Assembly: GCA_013146195.2 (NCBI GenBank)
Contig: CM028378.1
Coordinates: 77,281,254 to 77,345,253 of the forward strand
Origin: Codonopsis lanceolata
Lineage: Eukaryota > Streptophyta > Magnoliopsida > Asterales > Campanulaceae
DNA length: 64,000 bases
Direction: 5' to 3'
In this document: piece by piece, positions 1 through 10,039 of the stretch
How positions within the stretch are numbered: the stretch's first letter is position 1
Layout: every line of letters starts with the position of its first letter
Made by a program: the position numbers and the translations under genes
The notes under the pieces: model-generated
What the model was told of the DNA's origin: nothing
Seen by the model: only the letters and a program-made list of their open reading frames with translations
Databases searched by the model: none

Positions 1-91
1 CACTTTGCTTAGCAGGTGCTTGTCTGTCTCTTAGCTTGTCTGACGGCACGACCTTGTGATCTCGTCTTGGGATCTGGGTCGGGTCGTCACA
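1..91 (+). mobile_element. 3' terminus of a gypsy-type LTR
   Basis: The segment ends in GGGTCGGGTCGTCACA, the same terminal motif as the other gypsy LTRs here. Its preceding 80 bp (CACTTTGCTTAGCAGG...) aligns by eye with the end of the LTR fragment at 29,576-30,395, so both belong to one LTR family. The terminal CA is at 90-91, and reverse-transcriptase coding sequence of a Tat-like element starts immediately after. The LTR is therefore inserted in that element and the rest of it lies left of the window. Confidence 0.7.
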
Positions 92-93
92 TA

Positions 94-690
94 GACCCAG
101 CCATAGCCAAACACCGGACCCTCATATGTCCGGATGCTCAGCCAATCAGACAAAAGCTCCACCACATCAAACCAAAATGGTCACTACAAGTTTAAAAAGA
201 AGACATGAAACAGCCACACGTCAACTTCATTCGGGTAAAAAAAAGAGTAAAAAAAAAAAAGAGAAGAAGTAGTAAAAAAAAAAAAGAGTAAAAAAAAAAT
301 AAACGAGTAAAAAAAAAAAGAAGAAGAAGAAAGAAAAATACCCGATCTGGCTGTCCAATATAGTGTTCATTCCCAAGCCCAACAGTTTTTTTTCATCAAT
401 GGCATGCTGGGTTATAGTCAAATCAAAGGCAACAGGAGACCAAGAAAAGACCTCATTCACCACCCCTTGGGGAACCTACTGCTATCATGTCATGCCGTCT
501 GGGCTAAAAAATGATGGGGGCTACTTATCAAAGGCTGCTACCCCTCTCTTCCACGATGTGCCGTATATTGTCAAAAGGATCCGGTCAGGAGATGTCGTAC
601 TCCCCACAAGCCAGGAAAGAAGACCTTGTTCAGCCCTCCAATTTCAACGAGCTCAAAAGGTATGGTGCTCGATCCATTCTATCCAACAAG
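94..690 (+). pseudogene. Tat/Ogre-like gypsy pol remnant (RT, then integrase C-terminus)
   Basis: Translation from 94 gives DPAIAKHRTLICPD and IKPKWSLQV, which match the region just before the first RT motif of Tat/Ogre Ty3-gypsy polyproteins. The frame is then broken by a purine microsatellite at 236-335. It resumes as WLSNIVFIPKPN near 340 and, after loss of roughly 60 residues, as GYSQIK and TPWGTYCYHVMPSGLKN up to about 570. Frame changes and a TAA near 196 show it is dead. From about 570 to 690 there are weak matches to the integrase end (GDVVL, then FNELKRY). The catalytic YVDD block, RNase H and most of integrase are absent. Lineage is inferred from these motifs and from the LTR at 3,784. 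Confidence 0.72.
236..335 (+). repeat. Purine-only microsatellite, (G)AGTAAAAAAAA type
   Basis: About 100 bp almost free of pyrimidines except T in GAGT units, ending in an AAG-rich run. It sits between the sequence for FIRV and the sequence for YPIWLSN, which are adjacent in Tat-type RTs. It therefore expanded or was inserted inside the coding region. Confidence 0.85.
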
Positions 691-704
691 TGCTTCCCTC
701 TCCG

Positions 705-915
705 GCCCGCTAGGCTAAAAACCCGAAAAGGCGGCCTAGGCAAAAGTTAGGGCATATAAAAAAAATGAAAAAAAAGGAGAAGTAAGGGCTCACTAGGCCG
801 AAAACCCGAAAGGGCGGCCTAGGCAAAAATTAGAGCAAAATTAAAAAAAATTAAAAAAAAATAAAGGCTCGCTAGGTTGAAAACCCGAAAGGGCGGCCTA
901 GGCAAAAGTTAGAGC
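705..915 (+). repeat. Three copies of a ~40-bp GCTAGG...GGCCTAGG repeat
   Basis: Copies lie near 709-750, 795-835 and 866-911. Each has the form GCTAGG(C/T)(T/C)..AAAACCCGAAA then GGCGGCCTAGGCAAAA, separated by A-rich linkers. The position just after the pol stop is typical of the 3' untranslated region of Tat/Ogre-type elements. Confidence 0.85.
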
Positions 916-2965
916 CAAATAAAAAATATATATCAGGAGAATAAGGAGAGGGAAGGCACTCTTTGAAACCTCGGCATCTTACCTCCAGTCTTCGGCATGC
1001 AAGAGGGCTCGTCTGACAAAAGAAAAAGAAAAACCACGACATAAGCTCGCAATAAAACACTAAAATATAATATTACAGGTCCTAAGGTGCAACTTTAGGA
1101 ATAATTGCTAAAGAAATTTAGGTTATGCATTAATTACCTGTACATATCTATTATTGCCTGTACCCCCCTTGTTTCCCCCAAAACTATCCCTTCATTTGCA
1201 GCTTAAGCCCCGGAGCAGTCCATCAGTGCCTGCGACGTCCACCGAGCCGGTCCCATATACTTCTTCTGCAAGGCACAGAAAAAAGCTCAGTCTCATCAGG
1301 ATAAGAAACACCAGAAGTGTCCTCGTCCTATTCATCATCTGCGTTGCCACTGTCCTGAAACAGCCCGATGACCTGGATCCCGATCATTCACGGCGGCCCT
1401 GTCTGATTACGAAGAAAATGCAGGAGCTGTGAGAATAGCCTTATGTCAAGTATAGCCCTGCAACAATGATATGGCCAACAACAGGTGGAAGTATTTGCCT
1501 TTTCCTTGCCCCGCATATCATAAAAAAAAAAGAGGGAGAAAAGAGAAAGGGAAGCCTATTCGAACCCGAAGGTATATTCCTTTAAAATCCCTTTTGGAAA
1601 TATAGCGTGCCATTACCCGTTAGGTCGGTATATCTTTGCTTTGTGTGTGCGTCTTGAGTCTGCATGTGTTTATTTATTTTGCATCATATAAAATTACATT
1701 GCATTGTAAATATTTATACAGGTTTTAACAAAAACAAAAAAAAACAAAAAACAAAAAAACAAAAACAAAAAAACAAAGAACAAAAACAAAAAAACAAAAA
1801 AACAAAAAAAACAAAAAACAAAAAACAAAAAACAAAAAATTTATGTATTGTTTTGCATATAAATAAACGTTTTTGCATTTTAGGCATTGTAAAAATGCAT
1901 TTTGCATCTTAAAGATATATACTACATTTTGCATTACTGCATGCATGATAGAATAGGAAAATACTCATGCATCATGTTAATAAGCATCCTATAATTTTTA
2001 GGCATCACATTTGCATTAAATAAAGTAGTACATACATTCATCATTTGCATATATTATCCAATAAGTTGCATTAGGGTGCGCTTAAAAGAAAAATAAAATG
2101 CCACCAATCATGAAAGTAAATATTCTTATGGCATTTCACTATGTCCCTGCAGCATAAGCATGCATCATGTAGCCCCATCTGCATTTATAGTATAAATCCT
2201 GCATAATAAGGTCAAATGGTGACCACTAGTTTAATCATGCATCGTAAAAATAAATTTCATGCATCATTACATGATTGCATCATTTAGGCATAAATAGGAC
2301 ATGCATATGCATCATTAATAAAGTCAGGAATGCTTCAAAAGTGCCAAAAAAAAAATCTAGCAGATCAGAAGTATATCCAGGCAGAAAAAAAAATAGATAA
2401 AAAAAAGAAAAAACTGAGAAAAACAAAAAGAGGTAATAAGCATGAAAATAAAGAAAAGTGACAGGCATGCAGAATAAAACAAAAAATGAAAAAAAAAAAA
2501 AAAAAAAAAAATCGGGAGAGGGGGAAATGCATGTACAAGCAAGGAAAAATTTTCAGGTACATGCAACAAGGAAAAATGCGGCGGCAGAAGAAGAAATTTT
2601 CGGCTGAAGCTAGAAAATCAAGCAAAAAGAAAAACATCAGCAAAGAAAAGATGATATCAACTGATACCAAATGATGCTACAGCAAGAAAAAAGATGCTTC
2701 TGACCAAGGTTAGAAGGAGCAACAAGAACAAATGCAGCAGCATCAAGAAAATTTTTCCAACTAAAGTCGAAAACAAAGCGGTACGGGGAAAAGATTTTCC
2801 AGCGAAGGCTGGAACAGTGATAAAAAGAAAAATCCCCAGCAAAGTGCAACAACAAACAGCGTAAAGCAGCAAGCGACAGCAAAGCAACATCAACAGCAAT
2901 TTGCTGCATGGACACGACAAAGGTAAAGGAAAGGAAGGTATTTTCCTTTTTAACAGTGCATTTGT
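916..2965 (+). other. 3' untranslated region of the Tat-like element, A-rich
   Basis: There is no convincing coding sequence. The stretch is AT-rich, with (A)nC tracts at about 1,725-1,845, many TGCAT(C/T) words from 1,870 to 2,330, and long purine runs (for example about 25 A near 2,487-2,511). Short reading frames here are low-complexity artefacts. It lies between the pol remnant and the polypurine tract at 3,775. Confidence 0.55.
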
Positions 2966-2969
2966 TTGA

Positions 2970-3182
2970 TGTTTGGAAACTTTCCTTTAAGGGGTACACA
3001 GCCCCGGATTGATAGGGAGAGGTTTTGTTCTCCGTTGAAGGCTGAGTTCCTGAGGAGGCAATACAGTCCATGCATTTTGGCTATGTGGGAAACTTTCCTT
3101 TAAGGGGTACACAGCCCCGGATTTATAGGGAAAGGTCTTGTTCTCCGAGAGGCTGAGTTCCTAGGAAACAATTCACTCCGCA
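2970..3182 (+). repeat. Two diverged copies of a ~113-bp tandem repeat
   Basis: Both units begin GGAAACTTTCCTTTAAGGGG, continue TACACAGCCCCGGAT, and share GTTCTCCG and GGCTGAGTTCCT. Unit starts are near 2,976 and 3,089. It lies in the 3' untranslated region of the Tat-like element. Confidence 0.85.
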
Positions 3183-3184
3183 TA

Positions 3185-3560
3185 GCCACAAGACGAACTA
3201 CGTTTGGTCTGATTCCTTGTTTAAGGATACGTAGGCAGTCTATCACGGTAGACGCGACCATCATAGCACATATTTACCATTGTCGTACTTATTTGATAAA
3301 GCTTTGCCACACTTGCTCATTTAGTATTGTCGCACTTGCACCACAACACTTACACCGCCACATTTAGTCCCCAACTGAGTGAACTACGTTTCGGTCTGAT
3401 TCATTGTTTAAGGATACGTATGTAGCCTATTACGGTAGGCACGACCGTTGTACGAGTGATAGTTTAGGTCTTGGCCTGAACTACGTTTTGGTCTGAGTTC
3501 CTTTATTAAGGGATATGTAGGCAGCCTACACTAGTAGGTCCGACCATTAGAGCACTTCAT
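3185..3560 (+). repeat. Three copies of the AACTACGTTT...AAGGATACGTAGGCAG repeat
   Basis: Units near 3,190, 3,380 and 3,478 each read AACTACGTTT..GGTCTGA, then TTAAGG(G)ATA(C/T)GTA, then a CCTA..GTAGG inverted repeat and CGACCAT or CGACCGT. Similar units occur upstream of the 3' LTR in Tat/Ogre elements. Confidence 0.85.
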
Positions 3561-3774
3561 TTCATATTTGCTTAAAAATTACGATAACTTGCTATAACCG
3601 ACTAAATATGTCTAAGCTATGGAGTTTGGTCTGTGTCATATACTGTTGCATTATAACTACTACCTGTTGCATCTCGTTCCCCATTTTATAATTGAACAAA
3701 ATTGGAGAGTCTATTGTTTATCAATGATGTTCGTCTACTCAGTAAGCCTTGGGTTACCCGTAGACTCCATCGTT

Positions 3775-3783
3775 GAGGGGCTC
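3775..3783 (+). promoter_or_regulatory. Polypurine tract of the Tat-like element
   Basis: GAGGGGCTC directly precedes the TG that opens the LTR. This is the expected plus-strand primer position. Confidence 0.6.
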
Positions 3784-5040
3784 TGTAGACACCCCAATTT
3801 CGTACCCCTAATATGTGACATGACATAAAATATCAAGAACTGTTGAAACATTAACAAATGTCAAGTTACAGGGTCGAAAATGCAAAAGGAAAAGTAGGAT
3901 GCATGAACAGTGAACTGCAGGGGGTGAAAATGTCAAAAATCAAAGATGAAAAGGAGGCATGGTGCCGCACCAAAGGCCCATGGTGCTGCACCAAGGAAGG
4001 CCTTGGCCGCACCATGGGGTTTCCTGTAGCCTCTCTCTGTTGCCGAAATGTACAACCTTTCATGCTCACGGTACAACTGACCAATGCAGGGTGAACAAAT
4101 CCAGAAATTCCCACTGAGTCCCTGCTCTCTGCTATAAATAGAAGCCTCGGCCTCCCGTTTTCAGCGCTCATTTTCATCGCAAGGAAGCGCTGAGAAATTC
4201 TCTCCGCGTTCCTTCGAAGCGAATAGTACGAGAGGTGGGAGATAGGTGAGTGGAACCCCCTAAAGTCTCCAAACCCTGTCCAAACTCCGCCAAAATAAAT
4301 ATCCATAGGTTATAAGTGATCCCTAGCCTAGTTGTTAGGTATCCACCTCATTTCCCCGACCCAAAAATCCCAAAGTAAGCCGTTACTCTGCCCAAGTAAC
4401 GAGCTGAAAAACCCCAAATAAGCCGTTATTCCGTCCAACCAAAAAGGCCAAAACCACAAAAACTAAGTTGTCATTCTGCCCAACCAAACAAACCAAAACT
4501 ATCACATATAAGCCGTCACTCCGCCCAAATCAAAACAACAAACACACAACAAACAACAAAAGTCTCAAGGACGGCGAGCACACACCGCTCTAAAGGTAAC
4601 ACCTTTAAGGGCGCTTTTATTTATTTATTTACTTTTCAGTTTATTTATTATTTAAAGTTGTATTTAAAATCCGGCACAATGTAGCCAATATAAGTCGTTG
4701 TGCTGCCCGGATTAGATTAGGAAATAGTATGTAAAAGAGCCGTTATAATGGCCAAATATTCTTAAATATGTTTGTAATTATTGGAAGGAGGCACAATTTG
4801 CGAGTCCGTAAATAATGTAGCCACGAATGTATTTGTTTAAATTTCCCTGTCATTATAATACCTTATTTATTTGCTAAATAAATGTGACAATAAGCATACT
4901 TCAGCCAAAAACCATTCTCGAGACCGAAAGGGCGAGTTGGGTGCCTAGCACCTTCCCAACTCGTAACTTAGCCTCCGAACCCGCTTTTTTAAATCTCTGG
5001 TTTCTTTTTTGGTTTTTCTTTCTTTTTGCCTTAAAATAAA
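3784..5040 (+). mobile_element. LTR of the Tat/Ogre-like element
   Basis: It begins TGTAGACACCCCAATTTCG, a start common to Tat/Ogre LTRs, directly after a polypurine tract. It has a TATA box at 4,133 and a possible splice donor AG|GTGAGT at 4,246. The right edge is approximate: at 5,043 the sequence TGGCGACTCT resembles the primer-binding site of this lineage. A primer-binding site after an LTR that also follows a polypurine tract would mean that a second unit begins here (a tandem arrangement), or that the site is remnant. Confidence 0.75.
4133..4142 (+). promoter_or_regulatory. TATA box of the Tat-like LTR
   Basis: TATAAATAGA lies about 350 bp into the LTR. It is followed about 113 bp later by AG|GTGAGT. 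Confidence 0.6.
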
Positions 5041-5069
5041 GATGGCGACTCTAAAACTTTCAAATCGGT

Positions 5070-5512
5070 GCCTCGCAACATTCTCTCTTTGCACTTTCTG
5101 TTCTCCCCTAAAAAGGGAGATACGGGGAATGGAGAGTGATGCATTCCCATATCCTGGTATCCCCTAAACAAGGGATAACTTGATGCGGGAAACCCATAGC
5201 TCCCATAGTGATCTGAATGGGCCATAAGGCTATTTTCAATAAATCCATAGTGGGGGCGTCGCAATATCCTTTCTTGAACTTCTCCGTTTTCCCCTAAAAA
5301 GAAAAGGGGAGAATGGGAATGGAAGGGTAATGCATTCTTATATCCTGTTATCCCTAAACAAAGGATAACTTGATATGGAAAACCATCAGTTCCCATATTT
5401 GATACAAAATCCACTCAGGGCAACCGAGGCACATTCCAACGTGCTAATATAGACAGCACTCCTCTCGCACTTTGGATTTCGTCTTCCCCTAAACAAGGGA
5501 GGGTGGAATGAG
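5070..5512 (+). repeat. Diverged tandem repeat, period ~190 bp, ~2.3 copies
   Basis: The landmarks CCCCTAAAAAG, ATGCATTC, ATATCCTG(G/T)TATCCC and GGATAACTTGAT(G/A) recur 186-190 bp apart (for example 5,138 and 5,328). A third partial unit starts near 5,465. It lies downstream of the Tat LTR, so it may be leader sequence. Confidence 0.75.
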
Positions 5513-5579
5513 GCGGTGGTGTCCCGCCGCCGCAGCAGCACCCTATCCAGGCGGGCGCGGCACATCTCGGGAACCTCAC
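5513..5579. other. GC-rich joint of unknown origin
   Basis: About 65 bp of markedly GC-rich sequence (GCCGCCGCAGCAGC, GGCGGGCGCGGC) lies between the tandem repeat and the abrupt start of the gypsy pol fragment. It matches nothing else in the window by eye. Confidence 0.4.
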
Positions 5580-7620
5580 ACCACTCCTATGGCCAATCTT
5601 ACTCAGAAGAAGTCTGCTTTTATTTGGAGTGACAAGTGTGAGGCTAGCTTTCAGGAGTTGAAGAGGAGGTTGACTACGGCTCCGGTTTTAGCTTTGCCTA
5701 GTGGTTGTGAGAACTTCGTGGTTTATTGTGACGCTTCTTTGGAAGGCTTGTGTGCTTATGCAGAACGGGAAGGTTATTGCCTATGCTTCTAGGAAGTTGT
5801 CACCGTATGAGCAGAATTATCCGACTCATGATCTTGAGTTGGCAGCTATTATCTTTGCACTTCATAAGTGGAAACACTATCTGTATAGAGCTAAGTTTGA
5901 GGTGTATACGGATCATAAGAGTCTGAAATACCTTTTCTCGCAAAAGGAGTTAAATATGAGACAGAGGCGATGGATGGAGAAGCTTAAGGATCACGATTGT
6001 ACTATCTTGTACCATCCGGGGAAAGCGAATGTTGTAGCGGATGCGTTGAGTAGGAGATCCTTCATGTCATGTTTGATGATTAGGGAATGGAAGATGCTCG
6101 AGGATGTCCGTGAATGGAGTCATGTTGTGAGCGAGCATAGTGTTCTCTTTGCTAGTGTTCGTGCTACACCAGTATTGTTTGGGTTGATCAAGGAACCTCA
6201 AGATACTGATTCCGATTTGAGGAAGATTATCGATGGATTGGGTGAGAATAATACACCCGAGTTCGCGATAAACGGTGATGGGATCTTGACATTTTAGGGT
6301 AGGGTTTGCGTTCCTTCTTCCGATGAAGTGAAACGTATGGTTCTTGATGAGGGTCACAAGGCCAAGTATACGATACATCCGGGTAGTACTAAGATGTACC
6401 GTGACTTGAAGAGGCAGTTTTGGTGGAATGGTATGAAGAGGGAGATAGCTGAGTATGTTTCGAGATGCTTGATGTGCCAGTAGGTTAAGGCTAAGCACCA
6501 GAGACCTGCCGGTTTCCTTCATCCACTTGAGATTCCAGAGTGGAAGTGGGAGCATATCACCATGGATTTTGTTACAGGGTTGCCACGTACTCGTAGAGGC
6601 TTTGATGCAGTTTGGGTTATCGTTGATAGGTTGACTAAGTCTTCTCATTTCATTCCTATAGCGATTTCCTACAGTTTGAGTCAGTTGGCAGCGTTGTATA
6701 TTCAGGAGATTGTGAGACTACATGGTGTACCGGTTAGCATTGTGTCAGATAGAGACCCCAGATTTACTTCGAGGTTCTGGCATTCTTTGCAGGAGGCTTT
6801 GGGTACGAGGCTAAATTTCAGTATTGCGTTTCATCCACAGTCTGATGGTCAGTCGGAGCGATTGATACAGATTTTGGAGGATATGTTACGTGTGTGTGCT
6901 ATGGATTTCAAGGGTAGTTGGGATTCACATCTACTGTTGGCTGAGTTCGCGTATAATAATAGTTATCAGTCGAGCATTGAGATGACGCCGTACGAGGCAT
7001 TGTATGGGCGTAAGTGTCTATCACCGATTTGCTGGTATGAGGTTGGTGAGGCTAGATTATGGGGTTCAGAGATGGTACAACAGTCAGCTGAGAGTGTGAA
7101 GCTGATTAGAGACATATTTCTTACAACTCAGAGTAGATAGAAAAGCTACGCAGACAACCGGAGACGAGATCTTGAGTTTCAGGTTGGTGACTTTGTGTTC
7201 CTGAAGGTATCGCCCCGGCGCGGTACAAAGCGGTTTGGGAAGAAAGGGAAGCTTTCTCCCAGGTTTATTGGTCCGTTCGAGATCTTAGAGCGGATTGGTT
7301 CTTTGGCTTATAGACTTGCGTTACCACCGTCTATATCGGGTGTCCATGATGTGTTTCATGTTTCCATGCTTCGTAAGTACTTGAAGGACGAGTCACATGT
7401 CCTTACTTATGAGGAGATTACCTTTGAGCCCGATCTTTCTTACGTTGAGAAACCGGTGAGGATTCTTGATACCAAGGACCAAGTCTTGAGGACCAAATGG
7501 ATTCCTTTAGTGAAGGTCTTGTGGAAGAATCATGATATTGAGGAAGCCACATGGGAGACTTAGCTTGAGTTGAGGGAGAAATACCCTTACTTGTTCGAGA
7601 ATTATGAATTTAGGGACTAA
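5580..7620 (+). pseudogene. Family-1 Tekay pol fragment A: RT end, RNase H, integrase, chromodomain
   Basis: The fragment starts in the linker after the RT (PMANLTQKKSAF) and runs through RNase H (VVYCDAS, TDHKSLKYLF, VVADALSR), integrase (MDFVTGLPRTRRGF, SDRDPRFTSRFW, FHPQSDGQSERL) and a C-terminal chromodomain (VLWKNHDIEEATWET), ending with TAA at 7,618-7,620. The 5' end is truncated, so gag, protease and most of RT are missing. One ~5-bp deletion near 5,750 shifts the frame. After that a single frame runs to the end, broken only by four TAG codons at 6,295, 6,481, 7,138 and 7,561. At the first three, other copies have CAG. The chromodomain type and long LTR place it in the Tekay/Del chromoviruses. 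It lies directly before the first LTR of the array. Confidence 0.9.
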
Positions 7621-7628
7621 ATTCCTTT

Positions 7629-7641
7629 AAGTGGGGGAGGA
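7629..7641 (+). promoter_or_regulatory. Polypurine tract before LTR 1
   Basis: AAGTGGGGGAGGA abuts the TGTGAGAACCC start of the LTR. The same tract precedes LTR 2 and LTR 3. Confidence 0.75.
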
Positions 7642-8620
7642 TGTGAGAACCCAAACCCCATTTCATTTTTGTCATCATTATAACATGTTTGTTGTAGGTC
7701 TTGACATGTTAGAGACTTCATTTCATTCATATCATGTTGGCATTGAGTTGGCTGAGATCATAATAGAGTAATGGTCTTCCATGCGTTGCATGCCTTGTGT
7801 TGATGTTTCGAGTGTTCGTTTTAACGTGTTAGAACCTTAATAAGTCTCATGAGAGTCTTAATACCTTGCATATAAGATTTACAATGTTCATCTTAGTTGT
7901 TGTGTGCTTGGTTAGAAGTTTAGAAGCTTCGTTGCTTCGTTTGTGTTTTGATCTTGTACATCATTGCTTGTATTGCCTTCATTTCGTCTCGAGAGAAGTT
8001 CGGTTGAGTTATAGGCCTTGTATACAAGCCATAACCATGATTAAACAAGCCTAATACATGTTCATTATATCCTAGATTAAGTTGGGATTGATTCTTGTTT
8101 GATTCGTTTTGTTCGAGTGGTTCCAATGTTTTCTAACATGTCTCGGATGTTTTACCTACATTGTTTGAGTATACTCCTGTGGTATTGTTTCCTTTGAGGT
8201 GTTAAGTATCATTTAGGTCTTGACTTACGGCTGTGTTAGGAAATCAGCTTCTGTACTTGAACTTGTAGTAGCCATATTTTGATGAATATAAGTCCAAATT
8301 GAGTAATTTAAAAGGCTAAACTATAGTTTAAAGAGTCTAGTTTCATAATCAATAATCACCTCATTTGGAGTGTGAGCTATTTATGGTCGATTTTACAAGA
8401 TGCGACTGTCCTTTTTCAGCAATTGTGAGATTTTTTGAGTGTTTTGGTTAATGACCCTTGCACCCCTTGCCTTGGCCGACCTTGGTGACTTGAAGCCACC
8501 TTTGTTGACTCTTCTAAGACCCTTTTAGACCCTTAGATTAGTTCTTATCAAAGGATAGCATGCCTTGGCCAATGAGAAGCCTCTTTAAGCCCTTCAATTG
8601 GATTGGGGGTTTGAGGGAAG

Positions 8621-8628
8621 TATATAAA
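8621..8628 (+). promoter_or_regulatory. TATA box of family-1 LTR
   Basis: TATATAAA occurs after GGGAAG and before AAATTCAGCC. The context is conserved in the other family-1 LTRs (for example near 15,972 and 23,307), and a TATA box occupies the homologous place in family 2 (55,055 to 55,048, minus). Confidence 0.6.
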
Positions 8629-9681
8629 CTTAAATTCAGCCTTTCAGCCATTTTTGATCAATAACAAACCAGAGAATCAGAGACTCAAGCTCAAAATTCG
8701 TCCATGGAGGAAACCCTAGGTTGAAGGACCATTTCCCGGAGTTCCGGTGGTCCGATCGGCAAACCGAGACCGCCAAATCGAAGCTCCTTGATCTCTCTAC
8801 AAGAATCCTTGCTTTGATCAACCTCATTCCTCCATTAATCATTAGGACTAAGGTGAGTGACAATTCCCTGAGATTTTCCATGTTTAATAAAATAACATGA
8901 CCCCTTCATTATAGCTGTTTTAATGTTGATTGTGAACATCTTTTGTGAAGACAAAACCTTCAATTCAACATATAAAATATGAGTATGATTTTATGAAATC
9001 TCTATGAAGTTATGATTTTGACATTTTGTAAAACATGAATGTTGTTTATAATGAGCTTGGGAATAACTCTTGTGAAAGAATTCGGTTCAATTCAAGGTTT
9101 AACAAAATCACCGAAACTAGGGTTTGAAACTTCGAGATTGTGTTTAAGGCTAGTTCGAAGAACATGAGCGGCTTAGTTATCAAGTTCTAAATGAGCGGAG
9201 AACTTAGAAAAGGCAATGTGATACATATAGTATCAATGCTCTACTTGGTTGAATTTTAGTAAAACTCACGGAGTTGAATTTAGGGAGTTATCGAACAATA
9301 ACTACTCCACAATCAATCCCTATGACGAATGTAGTTCGTTAGACTAATGAATTAGCTTACGATACTTTGAGATGGATTGATGAGTATGCCTTGATGTATG
9401 TGTGCTTGTAAGAGTCAATCGAGTTCTTATGCGGTTTATGTGATCGTGTGAAGTAAATGCATGATCGAGAGCATGTTATAGAATGATATATCTATTTGAC
9501 ATGATGAATTTAGTGCGTTAGACTAATGAATTAGCTTACGTGACTTTGGGATGGATTGAAGGGCATATTTGATATGTGTGCTTATAAGACTCAATCGAGT
9601 TCTTATGTGGTTTGTGTGATCGTGTGAAGTAAATGCATGATTGAGAGCATGTTGTAGAATAATGAATCTATTTGACATGTT

Positions 9682-10039
9682 GAATTCGCTCTTGTCGAAT
9701 TCTTGTGTGATTCCTTAAATGAGTAAACAACTACTTGTTGAATAAGTTCGCTCTTGTCGAACTTATTCCTTATTTGAGATTTCATGACGAGTAAACATCT
9801 ACTTGGCATTGCATGAGTCAGTGGCATATTTGATTGAGTCGTTGGTGTGACAATGCATCGCCGTCACGAGTTATGGGACTCGTGATAGTGATGGGTTGTT
9901 ATCCGGGTTTTTATCACACACGCCTCCTTTGTTGGCCACGGTGGGAAGAAGTAGCACCTTTCTTTGTAACCAAGAGAGCACATTGGAAGGTCTAAGTACC
10001 AAGGAGAGAGCTTGGTACCCGAGTAGAGAACTTCGGTAC
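9682..10039 (+). promoter_or_regulatory. Hairpin cluster in family-1 LTR 1
   Basis: At least five short perfect or near-perfect inverted repeats lie here: GAATTCG-CTCTTGT-CGAATTC (9,682-9,702); GAATAAGTTCG-CTCTTGT-CGAACTTATTC (9,740-9,768); TCACGAGT-TATGGG-ACTCGTGA (9,864-9,885); GTACCAAG-GAGAGAG-CTTGGTAC (9,996-10,018); and a GTAC-bounded unit with loop TAGAGA (10,015-10,039). Related hairpins occur in other family-1 LTRs and in family 2. The role is unknown. Confidence 0.7.

Noticed and set aside
1664..1946. Open frames on both strands rich in Lys or Phe
   Set aside because: They are translations of (A)nC simple sequence; no domain, and both strands are open only because the repeat lacks stops.
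2280..3071. Overlapping minus-strand frames rich in Phe/Leu that look like membrane segments
   Set aside because: They are the complement of purine-rich 3' untranslated DNA; the hydrophobicity follows from T-rich codons.
3866..4306. A 146-codon minus-strand frame in the Tat LTR
   Set aside because: It crosses the TATA box and transcript start of the LTR on the other strand and has no recognisable domain.
5031..5414. A 127-codon minus-strand frame
   Set aside because: It is a translation of the diverged 190-bp tandem repeat with repeated peptides and no homology that I recognise.
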